Shown here piece by piece: positions 1 through 9,108 of a DNA stretch of 64,000 bases; within the stretch, counting starts at the first letter, position 1, and every line of letters begins with the position of its first letter. The DNA comes from Adlercreutzia murintestinalis (GTDB lineage Bacteria > Actinomycetota > Coriobacteriia > Coriobacteriales > Eggerthellaceae). The DNA lies in NCBI RefSeq assembly GCF_943192905.1, contig NZ_CALPCC010000008.1, forward strand, positions 1 to 64,000, given 5' to 3'. The position numbers and the translations under genes are program-made. The notes under the pieces are model-generated. The model did not search any database and was not told the DNA's origin. It was given only the letters and a program-made list of their open reading frames with translations.

Positions 1-214
1 TATTCAATCACCATCGCGTTGCCACCTGCAACCCCTCCGACACAATCTCCATATTTGATTTTGCGAGAGCGCGGCCGAAAACCATTAGGTCCAGCCACTT
101 TGTTTTACCCGATCACCGTGGCTTTTTGCTCCATAAAAGTGACACACGTGCAAAAGCAACGTGCGTCAATGAAGAGGTGCTTATTCACAAGCAAAACGAT
201 CCGCGAGCGACTCC

Positions 215-2851
215 CTACAGTACCATGTTGCGCGCGATCTCCAAGGCATCTTCAATGCCAGCCGGGTTCTTACCGCCAGCCTGCGCCATGGTGGGTTTGC
301 CACCACCACCGCCACCAATGGCTGGCCCCATGGCCTTGATGATCTGCCCAGCATCAAAGCCCTTCGCCACCGCTTCGTCGGTAGCCGCTGCCATCAGCAC
401 CGCCTTGCCGTCATTCTCGCCCGCAATGACCAGTGCTCCTGGCGCAGCCATGCGCGCCCGCACCACATCCCACAGATGACGCTGCCCACCGGCTTCTTGC
501 GCTGGCGTCTTCGCAATAATGACCGGATAGCCCGCAGGCGCCTGCTGCGCCATCGACAACAGCTCGTTAATGCCATCATCCGAGACGGCCTCTTTGCCGC
601 GTTTGGCTGCCTGTTGAAGCTCTTTCATGCTCTTGAGGTTCGAAGCGGTGCGCTCGGAGACGTCGAACAGCGGCACCTTCAACATGCTGGCCGTTTCGCG
701 CAGTTCAGCTTCCATCTTGTCCACATACGCCAAAGCCCCGTAGCTGGTTACCGCCTCGATGCGCCGCGTATTTGAACCCACGCTACTCTCGCTCGTTATC
801 TTCAGGAAGCCGATCTCAGCGGTATTGTTCACGTGGCAGCCACCGCACAGTTCTCGGCTGAACTCGCCTGCCTCCACCACGCGCACGTCGGTATCGTACT
901 TCTCGCCGAACAGCGCCGTCACGCCGTTGGCGCGGGCCTCGTCGAGCGTGGTCTCGTAGATGGTGGTGGGCACAGCCTCCATGATACGGTCATTGGCAAC
1001 GCGCTCCACCTCGGCTATTTGCTCGGGCATCATGGCCTCGAAATGCGTGTAGTCGAAGCGCAAACGATCAGGGCCTACATAGCTGCCAGCTTGGCGCACG
1101 TGATCGCCCAGCACCTGACGCAGCGCCGCATGCAGAATATGAGTTGCCGTATGGTTGCGCTCGATGGACGCGCGCCGCCGCGCATCCACGATGGCCTCCA
1201 CCGTATCATCCGTGGCAATGCGACCGCCCTCCACCTTCACGCTATGGCGCACCAGACCCTTCTCGGGCGCGGTGGTATCTTCCACGTAGGCATGGACCTG
1301 CCCGTCAACGATGCGGCCGGTATCTCCCACCTCACCGCCCATCTCGGCGTAGAACGGCGTCGTGTCCAGGAAGATATCGCCCTTCTCGCCCGCTTCCAGC
1401 ACATCAACGCGCTGCCCATCGCGCACCAGCGCAACTACCGTGGCGGGCGCTTCGGTGTGTTGGTACCCCACAAATGCGGTGGGTCCCACCTCGTTCAGAA
1501 TATCGGCGTACACGCCGCCGTAGGTGCTCCATGCGGCCTCGGCATCTTTGGCGCCAGCGCTGCGAGCTCGCTCGCGCTGCGCCTCCATTTCGCGCTCGAA
1601 GGCGTCCATGTCTACCTGAATGCCGCGCTCGCCCACGATCTCGGAGGTGATCTCGACCGGGAAGCCATAGGTGTCGTGCAGCGTGAATGCCGTGGTGCCT
1701 GAAAGCGTCGTGCCCGAAAGCGTGGCGAGCTCCTGCTCTAGGTATGCCTGCCCGTGGGCCAGGGTGGCGCCGAACCGGTCCTCTTCGGCCATGATCAGCT
1801 TGCGCTCAAGTTCGCGGTTCTCCACGATCTCCGGGTACACGTCTCCCATCAGACGAACGATCTCGTCCACGTACTCGTTGAGGAAGTGACCTTCCACGCC
1901 GATCAGATGCGCTTTCATGATGGCGCGACGCAGCAGACGGCGCAGCACGTAACCGCGGCCCTCATTGCCGGGCAAGATGCCATCGGCGATCATGAAGGTG
2001 ACCGCGCGACTGTGATCGGCCATGATGCGCAAGCTGAGATCCACCGTCGCGTCCTCGCCATAGGTGGCGCCCGCCAGGCGCTCGCCCACCGCGATCAAGC
2101 TACGCAGCACGTCGGTTTCGTAATTGGTCTGCACCCCTTGCAAGATGGCCGCAATGCGCTCCAAGCCCATGCCGGTATCAATGTTCTTCTTGGGAAGCTC
2201 CACCAAAGAGCCGTCTTCCTGGCCGTCGAACTGAGTGAACACGCAGTTCCAGTATTCAAGGAAGCGGTCGCAATCGCAGCCGGGCGCACAGTCGGGGCTG
2301 CCGCAGCCGAACTCGGGGCCCTGATCGTAATACAGCTCTGAGCATGGCCCGCACGGCCCCGTAGGACCTGCGCGCCAGAAGTTGTCGTCTTCGCCCAGGC
2401 GCGAGATATGGTCGTCAGGTACACCCAGATCCTTCCAGATCTGGATGGTTTCATCGTCGTCCTCGAACACGGTGAAGTACAGCTTCTCAAGCGGCAAGCC
2501 CAGCACGTTCACACTGAAATCAAGCGCCATGGTGCACATCTCGCGCTTGAAGTACTTGCCGAAGCTGAAATTGCCCAGCATCTCGAAGAAGCTGAGATGG
2601 CGACCGGTCGTGCCGATGATGTCAATGTCGTTGGTGCGCACGCACTTCTGCACGGTAGTGGTGCCCACGTAGGGCTCTTCCAGCTGCTTTTGCTGCAAGA
2701 AGTACGGCTTGAACTGCACCATGCCGGCACTGGTGAGCAACAGTGAGGGGTCGTCAGGAATCAGCGAGGACGAGGGCATGCGCTTGCAGCCCTTGCTCTC
2801 GAAATAGCTGAGGTACGCTTCGCGAATCTGCGCGGTTGTCATGTATTCCAT
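215..2851 (-). CDS. alaS: Alanyl-tRNA synthetase
   Basis: Attaches alanine to tRNA-Ala in the cytoplasm and edits mischarged Ser/Gly-tRNA. At 878 residues it has normal full length. The N-terminal class II catalytic domain begins MTTAQIREAYLSYFESKGC and carries the usual RTNDID and GMGLERIAA stretches. The editing domain shows the zinc-site pieces NHTATHILH and ELCGGCHV. The C-terminal C-Ala domain ends with a six-glycine run and the GKPTMAQAGG motif. The start at 2851 was kept because it opens the conserved N-terminus; an ATG three codons later is an alternative. It is the last complete gene of a minus-strand run with the AI-2E permease and DUF948-like gene upstream. The matching tRNA-Ala(CGC) gene lies at 16.5 kb. 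Confidence 0.97.
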   Translation of the reverse strand: MEYMTTAQIREAYLSYFESKGCKRMPSSSLIPDDPSLLLTSAGMVQFKPYFLQQKQLEEPYVGTTTVQKCVRTNDIDIIGTTGRHLSFFEMLGNFSFGKYFKREMCTMALDFSVNVLGLPLEKLYFTVFEDDDETIQIWKDLGVPDDHISRLGEDDNFWRAGPTGPCGPCSELYYDQGPEFGCGSPDCAPGCDCDRFLEYWNCVFTQFDGQEDGSLVELPKKNIDTGMGLERIAAILQGVQTNYETDVLRSLIAVGERLAGATYGEDATVDLSLRIMADHSRAVTFMIADGILPGNEGRGYVLRRLLRRAIMKAHLIGVEGHFLNEYVDEIVRLMGDVYPEIVENRELERKLIMAEEDRFGATLAHGQAYLEQELATLSGTTLSGTTAFTLHDTYGFPVEITSEIVGERGIQVDMDAFEREMEAQRERARSAGAKDAEAAWSTYGGVYADILNEVGPTAFVGYQHTEAPATVVALVRDGQRVDVLEAGEKGDIFLDTTPFYAEMGGEVGDTGRIVDGQVHAYVEDTTAPEKGLVRHSVKVEGGRIATDDTVEAIVDARRRASIERNHTATHILHAALRQVLGDHVRQAGSYVGPDRLRFDYTHFEAMMPEQIAEVERVANDRIMEAVPTTIYETTLDEARANGVTALFGEKYDTDVRVVEAGEFSRELCGGCHVNNTAEIGFLKITSESSVGSNTRRIEAVTSYGALAYVDKMEAELRETASMLKVPLFDVSERTASNLKSMKELQQAAKRGKEAVSDDGINELLSMAQQAPAGYPVIIAKTPAQEAGGQRHLWDVVRARMAAPGALVIAGENDGKAVLMAAATDEAVAKGFDAGQIIKAMGPAIGGGGGGKPTMAQAGGKNPAGIEDALEIARNMVL

Positions 2852-2886
2852 GGGCGATCTTTCAACGGTCCGATAGTCTCCGATGC

Positions 2887-2892
2887 ATTATA
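2887..2892 (-). promoter_or_regulatory. Candidate -10 box of alaS
   Basis: A perfect TATAAT on the minus strand lies 35 bases before the alaS start, predicting a leader of roughly 30 nt. No good -35 box is seen at 16-18 bp. An 8-bp inverted repeat (GGTCCCGA / TCGGGACC) lies just upstream of the box, around 2904-2935. Confidence 0.4.
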
Positions 2893-3145
2893 TAGCTAAG
2901 CATGCGGTCCCGACCGCCCACAAGCCGCTCGGGACCCACGAAACGGCAATGTTCCATTACGTCTGCACAGTGCGCGACGTTTCCAGTGCCGCAGGGAGTC
3001 TGGTCGTCGCGAGCACCCCTGCCCTCGCCCGAACCCTTGACGCGCTTTCGCCCGAGCCTTTGGTGCGCTCTTGCGTACGTTTACGTTTTCGCCCTTGATC
3101 CGCTCCTGGTCGTGCTCTTGCTCGCGCCTTTGGTGATATTCACCT

Positions 3146-4522
3146 TTAGTGACGCTTTTGCCCTTTGCCCTTGTGGCTCTTCACCTTGCGGAACCGAGCG
3201 ATCAGGCCGCTCTCGCTTTTCACCGGCTCGAAGCTGGAAGTAGCATCCATGAGCGGATGCGCTGAGCCGTCCTGATGTTCTTGCGGGGTGCCCTTGAAGA
3301 ACACGCCATCCTCGCTGACCACCTGACGCCCGGTGCGCTTCTCGAAGTAATACACGAAGCACGACTTCATCACCGCAACCGCCGGAATGGCCAAGAGCAT
3401 GCCCACTAGCGACCCTAAGATGCCGCTCATGGCTCCGCCGATAGCCGTGCCGAACATCATGGCGATCAGCGTGAGCGCCGGATGCACATCAACCGAATTG
3501 GACATGATCTTCGGGCTGATGAAGGTGTAGACGAACTGCTGAATCACGATGGTTCCGATCAGTGCGATGATTGCCGTCAGTGGGCTGACGAACACCGCGG
3601 TAATGGCCGCCGCCGCACCACCCAACCACGGACCGATGATGGGAATGATGTTGAGCACACCGGTAATGACACCCAGCGCAGGCGCATTGGGAATGCCAAC
3701 CACCCCGAACAGAATGCCGCAAGCCACACCGATCAGCAGGCATTGCAAGATCATGCCTTTGATGTAGCCGCCCATGATGCGCGTGAAGGTGATATGCAGG
3801 AAATGCGCGTCGTCATAGTATTTGGGATCAAGAAGGCGCTTTATCTCGTTGCGCAAAGCGGGAAGCCCCATCAGGAACCAAAATGCGATGACCAACGCGA
3901 AGCCGATGGCCATAAACGCATTGGCCACGCCCGCGCTCATATCGACCATGGCGGTGGCAGCCCCCGAGGCCATGCCCGACGCCCAGCTCGACAACGAAGA
4001 TGCTGCGCTGTCGATGAAGTTTTTCATGGTGTCGTTCTCGAACCACTGCGCATACTTTCCGTATTCGGTGTTGAACCAGTGGGTGATGTTATCCACGTAG
4101 GTAGGAATGCCAGACAGCAGATTGCGAAATTGCTCGGGCAAGCCGAACATGGGCGAGAACATCAGGAAGCACACTGCGGCGAGCACCACGAACATGATGA
4201 GGTAAGCGAGCGTGGTGGCCAGCATGCGATTCATGCCGCGATCAGCCATGCCATTGACAAGCGGACGCAACATGAAGATGAACAGCAGCGTCCAAATGAT
4301 CATGCTGACGGGCAGCGCCAGCACGTTCAGGAGGTAGATGGTAACGCCGATCAGGATAATGGCGCCCACGGCGGCCCAGATGCGCATGAACCACCGTTTC
4401 AGCCTCTCGTCACCCGAGACGGTGGAGGGCAGAGCCGCCACGCGCTTCAAAGCCTGAGGGCGCGTGGCGGTATTCGATGCGTTTGTTGAGGATGCGCTAT
4501 TCGGCTGCTTGTGCTGCGCCAT
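3146..4522 (-). CDS. AI-2E family transporter (PF01594-type permease)
   Basis: Polytopic inner-membrane protein of 458 residues from the AI-2E/YhhQ-PerM family, whose members export autoinducer-2 or act as Na+/H+ antiporters; the substrate here is unknown. A basic cytosolic N-terminus (about 45 residues) precedes paired hydrophobic helices. An extracytoplasmic segment follows (about 110-170), then a helix-rich second half with the GVIGIPNAPALGVITGVLNIIPIIG-type region conserved in the family. The C-terminal tail is hydrophilic and ends with a Lys-rich stretch (SHKGKGQKRH). Its start overlaps the upstream DUF948-like gene by 26 bp, so the two are probably co-translated. Past the stop, a +1-shifted frame stays open and basic (see findings). 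Confidence 0.85.
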   Translation of the reverse strand: MAQHKQPNSASSTNASNTATRPQALKRVAALPSTVSGDERLKRWFMRIWAAVGAIILIGVTIYLLNVLALPVSMIIWTLLFIFMLRPLVNGMADRGMNRMLATTLAYLIMFVVLAAVCFLMFSPMFGLPEQFRNLLSGIPTYVDNITHWFNTEYGKYAQWFENDTMKNFIDSAASSLSSWASGMASGAATAMVDMSAGVANAFMAIGFALVIAFWFLMGLPALRNEIKRLLDPKYYDDAHFLHITFTRIMGGYIKGMILQCLLIGVACGILFGVVGIPNAPALGVITGVLNIIPIIGPWLGGAAAAITAVFVSPLTAIIALIGTIVIQQFVYTFISPKIMSNSVDVHPALTLIAMMFGTAIGGAMSGILGSLVGMLLAIPAVAVMKSCFVYYFEKRTGRQVVSEDGVFFKGTPQEHQDGSAHPLMDATSSFEPVKSESGLIARFRKVKSHKGKGQKRH

Positions 4523-5099
4523 TATGCGTCAGATCCTCATGTTGCGGTTCATCGTTGAGCGGTGCTGTGGTTTCAACTTTCACCGCGGTGTAGCCTTCGT
4601 TGACGCTTTCAGGCGCATCGCTGCCAGCCAAGTCGGCGTCAATGCCATCGAGCATAGCATCTTCCACGTGCTCAAGCCCTTCTGCCTTAGCCTTGCCCAT
4701 TTCCTTCGAGACATCTGATGCGTGCTTGCCGCCAAGCTTGTTGCGCACCTTGCGGGTCAAAGAGTTCACCAGGTCCATAGGAGCGTTCGCCACGTTATCG
4801 ACCGTATCGACCGCGCGAGTGACCGTGCCGGTTATCTGATTGACGTCTTGCAGGATCTCATCGACGCGCATGATCTCCAGATTCGCAGCATCCACCGTAA
4901 GCGATACGCGCTCGACCAGCGGTTTTGCGTCCTCGGTCAGCTGCTGCACATTGTCAAGCGTCGGCTCGATTTGCTTTTGCACGTCGTCTACCATGCTGCG
5001 CGTGCGACGGATGGTCAGAACCAGTTCAACGATGAACCACACGAGGGCCGCACCCACCACGATATACACGATCGGAAGGATCATATTGATGATATCCAT
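4497..5099 (-). CDS. DUF948-like membrane-anchored coiled-coil protein
   Basis: A 200-residue protein with one N-terminal transmembrane helix (about residues 5-27, MDIINMILPIVYIVVGAAL). A heptad-like amphipathic region follows (about 35-115; repeated V/I/L spacing around QKQIEPTLDNVQQLTEDAK), then a polar acidic tail. This architecture matches DUF948 proteins, which are linked to the cell envelope but lack a defined function. The start at 5099 has an AGGAGG Shine-Dalgarno 9 bases upstream, and a TAGAAT -10-like box sits at 5137-5142. It overlaps the AI-2E permease gene, which suggests the two products act together at the membrane (inference). Confidence 0.7.
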   Translation of the reverse strand: MDIINMILPIVYIVVGAALVWFIVELVLTIRRTRSMVDDVQKQIEPTLDNVQQLTEDAKPLVERVSLTVDAANLEIMRVDEILQDVNQITGTVTRAVDTVDNVANAPMDLVNSLTRKVRNKLGGKHASDVSKEMGKAKAEGLEHVEDAMLDGIDADLAGSDAPESVNEGYTAVKVETTAPLNDEPQHEDLTHNGAAQAAE

Positions 5100-5234
5100 G
5101 CTTCACGCCTCCTTCGCCAAGCTAACTTGAACAAGTATTCTATGACTTAGATTGCGATTTTGCGCGAGCATTCGTCAGCAGGTTGAAATGCCGTAAAGAA
5201 GATGCAGACAGACGGTCAGGCACGGGCACGGGCG

Positions 5235-6566
5235 CTACTCGCTCAAGTCGGCCCGATCGCGCGCGATGGCGTCGGTGCGATACGCCTCCCAACCGCGCTC
5301 GCCCGCCTGCCAGAAGGAACCACGGCTCACCCCGTCGGGCAGATACTGCTGATCGACCCAACCGCCCGGGTAGTTATGAGGATATTTGTATTCGCCGTAG
5401 TCATCCGAGCCAGGGCGATGTCGGTCGCGCAGATTGTCCGGCACTTGCCGCAGCGGGCCTTGCCGCACTTCTTGCAGTGCCTTGAAGATGCCGCACGCCG
5501 CATTCGACTTCGGTGCCAACGCCATATAGGTAGCCGCTTGAGCCAAGATGAGCTGGCATTCTGGATAACCGATGACCTCCGCCGACCTAAAGGCCGCCTC
5601 GGCCACCAAGAGCGCTTGCGGATCCGCATTGCCGATATCTTCCGCCGCCAGAATGAAGATGCGCCGCGCGATGAACTTCGGGTCTTCTCCCCCGTCGATC
5701 ATGCGCGCCAGCCAGTAGAGCGCCGCATCAGGGTCGCTCCCGCGCATGCTCTTGATGAACGCGGATATGATGTCGTAGTGCATATCCTTATTCTTGTCGT
5801 AGGGCAGAGCGCGATGCGGTGTTGCCGTGCGCACCATATCCTCGGTGATAGCGAAAGGCCCCGCCGCTGACGCATCGTCGGTGGGACGGGCCAACTGCGC
5901 CGCCAGCTCCAACGTGGAGAGGGCACTGCGACCGTCACCCCCTGCTAGCAACACGATGGCTGCGCGCGCATCGTCCTCGAGCGTGAACGCGCCAGCAAGA
6001 CCACGCTCTTCGGTGAGCGCGCGATCGAGCAGCTGGCCGATCTCAGCGTCAGAGAGCGCGTGGAGCTCCACGATGCGGCTGCGGCTCAGCAGCGCCGAAT
6101 TGACTTCAAAGAAGGGGTTTTCCGTGGTAGCGCCCACCAGCACCACCACCCGGTCTTCCACCGCATGCAGCAACGCATCTTGCTGGCTGCGATTGAAGCG
6201 GTGTATCTCGTCTACGAACAGGATGGTCCGCATGCCGCCCGCAGATAGGCGCTTCTCAGCTGCGGCAATCTCACGGCGCAGATCGCTCACGGTGCCGCCC
6301 ACGGCCGAAACTTCCACGAAAGAAGCCCGCGTGTTTTCCGCGATCACCTGCGCGATGGACGTTTTGCCCGTGCCTGCGGGACCGAAGAGGATGACGCTAC
6401 TCAAGGTATCGGCCTCGATGGAGGCGCGCAACCAGCTGCCTTCGCCCACAGCGTCGGCCTGCCCAACCACCTCTGCTAGCGTACGAGGGCGCATGCGCAC
6501 CGCGAGCGGCGCCACCGCTCTACGATGGGCGTCTTCTATATCGCTGAACAGGCTCACGGTATCCAT
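5235..6566 (-). CDS. rarA: Replication-associated recombination protein A (RarA/MgsA AAA+ ATPase)
   Basis: A AAA+ ATPase of 443 residues related to clamp-loader subunits and RuvB. It acts at stalled replication forks. Walker A is GPAGTGKTS (about residues 59-67), Walker B is ILFVDEIHRF, and sensor-1 is GATTENPFF. The C-terminal half carries the family's tetramerisation region (MRGSDPDAALYWLARMI, then DNLRDRHRPGSDDYGEYKYPHN broken across the end). The start at 6566 opens with the usual region before RMRPRTLAEVVGQ and has no Shine-Dalgarno. A well-spaced promoter immediately upstream suggests the mRNA begins at or next to the ATG. Confidence 0.95.
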   Translation of the reverse strand: MDTVSLFSDIEDAHRRAVAPLAVRMRPRTLAEVVGQADAVGEGSWLRASIEADTLSSVILFGPAGTGKTSIAQVIAENTRASFVEVSAVGGTVSDLRREIAAAEKRLSAGGMRTILFVDEIHRFNRSQQDALLHAVEDRVVVLVGATTENPFFEVNSALLSRSRIVELHALSDAEIGQLLDRALTEERGLAGAFTLEDDARAAIVLLAGGDGRSALSTLELAAQLARPTDDASAAGPFAITEDMVRTATPHRALPYDKNKDMHYDIISAFIKSMRGSDPDAALYWLARMIDGGEDPKFIARRIFILAAEDIGNADPQALLVAEAAFRSAEVIGYPECQLILAQAATYMALAPKSNAACGIFKALQEVRQGPLRQVPDNLRDRHRPGSDDYGEYKYPHNYPGGWVDQQYLPDGVSRGSFWQAGERGWEAYRTDAIARDRADLSE

Positions 6567-6572
6567 GAGTTC

Positions 6573-6601
6573 ATAGTATCACGGGTTGCGTAATCGTACA
6601 A
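6573..6601 (-). promoter_or_regulatory. Promoter of rarA (predicted leaderless)
   Basis: On the minus strand a -35 TTGTAC (6601-6596) and a -10 TACTAT (6578-6573) are separated by 17 bp. Initiation seven bases after the -10 falls on base 6566, the A of the rarA ATG. Confidence 0.5.
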
Positions 6602-6713
6602 ATGTTTTATAACTCCCGATGCGTGCTAGACGTTAACGCGCCGTAACGCAGAATTCATAATCTGTCCAAAACTGCATCATAAGGGCTTCAAATGCATTTC
6701 CTATACTGAACGC

Positions 6714-6861
6714 GCCGACATGAGGCGAGCTGCCTGTTTGGATCATCCACTCAGCTGGTGCGCCTGATTGAAGGCCTGCTTACCCTTTTGAAGCAGCGCG
6801 GCTCACGCCGCATCATCCCCTCTTTTCTGACGCCCCCGGTCCTCGGGGGCGTCGCCTTTTT
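6714..6861 (+). ncRNA. Unassigned structured small RNA or galU leader
   Basis: The 368-bp gap between rarA and galU holds a run of compact hairpins on the plus strand. Hairpin 1 spans 6723-6765 (AGGCG/CGCCT and AGCTG/CAGCT, with an inner TGGA/TCCA). Hairpin 2 is 6776-6796 (CTGCTT/AAGCAG). Hairpin 3 is 6798-6811 (GCGGC/GCCGC). A classical terminator follows at 6829-6861. A TATACT box at 6702-6707 would start transcription near 6714; a second candidate (TTAACG, 17 bp, CATAAT at 6656-6661) lies further up. No long reading frame fits. It does not show the conserved cores of 4.5S RNA, tmRNA, RNase P RNA or common riboswitches. It could be a free sRNA or an attenuator leader for galU, 74 bases downstream. 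The 5' end is a guess. Confidence 0.4.
6829..6861 (+). terminator. Rho-independent terminator upstream of galU
   Basis: A 10-bp perfect stem, GACGCCCCCG / CGGGGGCGTC, with a 5-base loop is followed by GCC and five T residues. It ends a plus-strand transcript that starts upstream of galU, not galU itself. Confidence 0.8.
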
Positions 6862-6934
6862 CTCCGCTGTGCGACAGCCCATACGCCATGCAAGATTGGT
6901 AAGATAGTGCCACCGTGTCGAAGAAAGGAACCTC

Positions 6935-7741
6935 ATGAAGGCTATCATCCCCGCTGCTGGTCTTGGAACCCGCTTCTTACCTGCCACCAAGGCGGTCCCC
7001 AAGGAGATGCTCTTGGTCGTTGACCGTCCCGCCATCCAATACGTGGTTGAAGAGGGTCTTGCCAGCGCCGCCGATGAGGTCATCATCGTCAATTCCCGCG
7101 AAAAGCATGCGATCGAAGAGCATTTCTCTCCCAACCCCGATCTGGTTAGCCTGCTGCGCGAGCGCGGCAAGAACGCGTATGCGGACGCGGTGGAGTACGT
7201 GGGCAACCTGAACGTAGGATATGTGTATCAAGATGAAGCGCTGGGGCTCGGTCATGCGGTGCTCTGCGCAGCTGAGGCAGCGGCTGGCGAGCCGTTCTAC
7301 GTGCTTCTTGGGGACGTGCTCGTGCCAGGCAACCAGATGCTGCCTGCCATGCAGGCCGTCTCTGATGCCCACGGTGGCGCCAGCGTCATCGCCGTCATGC
7401 CCGTACCAGACGAAGAGGTCAGCCGTTTCGGCGTCATCGCCGGTAGCGAGGTCTCAGAGGGCGTTTGGAAGGTGGATGCGCTGGTGGAAAAACCTGCCCT
7501 CGAAGATGCGCCGAGCAACTTGGCGGTATTCGGGCGCTACCTGCTCACTCCGCGGGTTATGGAACTGCTTGCCCAGGTCCAGCCGGGCGTTGGTGGCGAG
7601 ATACAGCTGACCGACGCGCTGGATGCGTTGCTTGTCGAAGAGGAAATGTATGCGCTTGTGGTTGACCCGGCCGACGGCTTTGACACCGGTACGGTGCCCA
7701 GCTGGCTGGAAACGAACAACACGCTCTTCGCGCAGCGATAG
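6935..7741 (+). CDS. galU: UTP--glucose-1-phosphate uridylyltransferase
   Basis: Makes UDP-glucose from UTP and glucose-1-phosphate for cell-envelope glycans. The 268 residues are slightly short of the usual 280-300 but carry the whole fold. The nucleotide-binding N-terminus is IIPAAGLGTRFLPATKAVPKEML. PAIQYVVEEG, LGLGHAV, the LLGDVLVP metal site and the VEKP motif follow in order, and GGEIQLTDAL lies near the C-terminus. The start has a GAAAGGAA Shine-Dalgarno 6 bases upstream. The gene ends 2 bp from the convergent end of ackA. Upstream lies the unassigned RNA with its terminator, which could control it by attenuation. Confidence 0.96.
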   Translation: MKAIIPAAGLGTRFLPATKAVPKEMLLVVDRPAIQYVVEEGLASAADEVIIVNSREKHAIEEHFSPNPDLVSLLRERGKNAYADAVEYVGNLNVGYVYQDEALGLGHAVLCAAEAAAGEPFYVLLGDVLVPGNQMLPAMQAVSDAHGGASVIAVMPVPDEEVSRFGVIAGSEVSEGVWKVDALVEKPALEDAPSNLAVFGRYLLTPRVMELLAQVQPGVGGEIQLTDALDALLVEEEMYALVVDPADGFDTGTVPSWLETNNTLFAQR

Positions 7742-7743
7742 GC

Positions 7744-8949
7744 TCAGTCGACGAGCGCGCTGGTCTCGCGGGCGATGCGCATCTCTTCATCGGTGGTTAC
7801 CACGCATATCTTGATGGGGCTATCGTCGATGGAGATGATGCGATTGACGCCGATCTGGCCTGTGACATCGTTCTTCTCTAAATCCAAGATCATGCCCATA
7901 TGGGCGAGACCGGCGAAGACGCGTGCGCGCAGTTCGGCTGAGTTTTCGCCGATGCCCGCGGTCATGACCACCGCATCGGTGCGCGTCATGGCCGCATAGA
8001 AGCTACCGATGGCTTTTTGCACCCGGTATACATACATATCCACCGCCAGTGCTGCATGCTCGTTGCCCGCATCCGCCGCCGCCAGCACATCACGCATATC
8101 GGCCGACAGACCGCTCACGCCCAGAATGCCCGACTCCTTGTTCAGGATGCGGTCCATCTCTTCAAAGCTGATGCTATCGCGACGCATGATGTACGTCACG
8201 ATAGCCGGGTCGATGGAGCCGGACCGCGTGCCCATCATGAGCCCTTCAAGGGGCGTGAACCCCATGGTGGTATCAATGGATTCCCCGTGATTCACGGCCG
8301 TGATGGAGCCACCGTTGCCCAGGTGGCACGTGATCAGGCCCACATCCTTCAGTGGGCGCCCCAACAGATTGGCCGCCTGCTGGGCCGCATAGCGATGCGA
8401 CGTGCCATGCGCACCATAGCGGCGGATCCCGTAGTCTTGATAGTAGCGCTGCGGCAACGGATACAGGTATGCCTTCGGCGGCATGGTGGTATGAAACGCC
8501 GTGTCGAACACCGCAGCTTCAGGTGTGTGCGGCAGGCGCTCGCGCAGCAAGCGAATGCACGCGTCGGCAGGCGGATTATGCAGCGGCGCAAGCTCTTCGC
8601 AGCGCGTGAGCTTCTCGAACGCTTCGTCGTCTATCAACGTTGATTCGCTGAAATACTCACCGCCCGCAACGATGCGGTTGCCGACCGCCTGAATATCATC
8701 CAAAGAGGCAATGGGCGAGTCGGGGTCCCTCTCAAGCATGTCCAACAAGATACTCAGGCACTCCGGCACCGTGCAGCCTTCCACCGGAACCGTCTGCTCA
8801 CGAAAGTCAGGAGCGAAGGCGACCTCCATGCACGCCCCCGCCGCCCCAATGCGCTCTGCGAGCGCCTTCATCAGGCGTATCTTCCCATCGGTCTGTATCA
8901 ACTGGCACTTCAACGTTGAACTGCCAGCGTTCACCACGAGCACTATCAT
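7744..8949 (-). CDS. ackA: Acetate kinase
   Basis: Interconverts acetyl phosphate + ADP and acetate + ATP, the substrate-level phosphorylation step of acetate fermentation. Starting at MIVLVVNAGSSTLKCQ gives 401 residues, the usual length. This ATG (8949) has AGGAGG 6 bases upstream, so the 37 extra in-frame codons further up are not used. Visible family motifs are the N-terminal NAGSS phosphate-binding loop, FDTAFH, RYGAHGTSH (around the catalytic Arg/His) and LGNGGS. A later TAGIGENS motif also belongs to the ASKHA fold. No pta lies next to it, so the phosphotransacetylase partner must be elsewhere. Confidence 0.97.
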   Translation of the reverse strand: MIVLVVNAGSSTLKCQLIQTDGKIRLMKALAERIGAAGACMEVAFAPDFREQTVPVEGCTVPECLSILLDMLERDPDSPIASLDDIQAVGNRIVAGGEYFSESTLIDDEAFEKLTRCEELAPLHNPPADACIRLLRERLPHTPEAAVFDTAFHTTMPPKAYLYPLPQRYYQDYGIRRYGAHGTSHRYAAQQAANLLGRPLKDVGLITCHLGNGGSITAVNHGESIDTTMGFTPLEGLMMGTRSGSIDPAIVTYIMRRDSISFEEMDRILNKESGILGVSGLSADMRDVLAAADAGNEHAALAVDMYVYRVQKAIGSFYAAMTRTDAVVMTAGIGENSAELRARVFAGLAHMGMILDLEKNDVTGQIGVNRIISIDDSPIKICVVTTDEEMRIARETSALVD

Positions 8950-9108
8950 GCGCGCCTCCTGCCGATGCGTATGTTTCCACTTGCTCACAGATCGGGTTCG
9001 GTTCAAAAACCCCTGGTACCCAATATAGGCGAAGTAGCGTAAGCTGTGGCATACCGTCATTGAACGGAAAGGACAGGGGAATACCGATCAACGAGAGAAG
9101 GGCAAAGC

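Noticed and set aside
1-14. Possible start of a further minus-strand gene (ATG at 14-12 after AGGTGG) beyond alaS
   Set aside because: Only four codons lie in the window, too few to support a call; a gene such as ruvX often follows alaS, but this is not shown.
2881-2940. Possible alanine T-box before alaS, based on CGGTCGGGACCGC
   Set aside because: The conserved T-box 14-mer is not matched, no specifier loop is visible, and a TATAAT box lies between this segment and the start codon.
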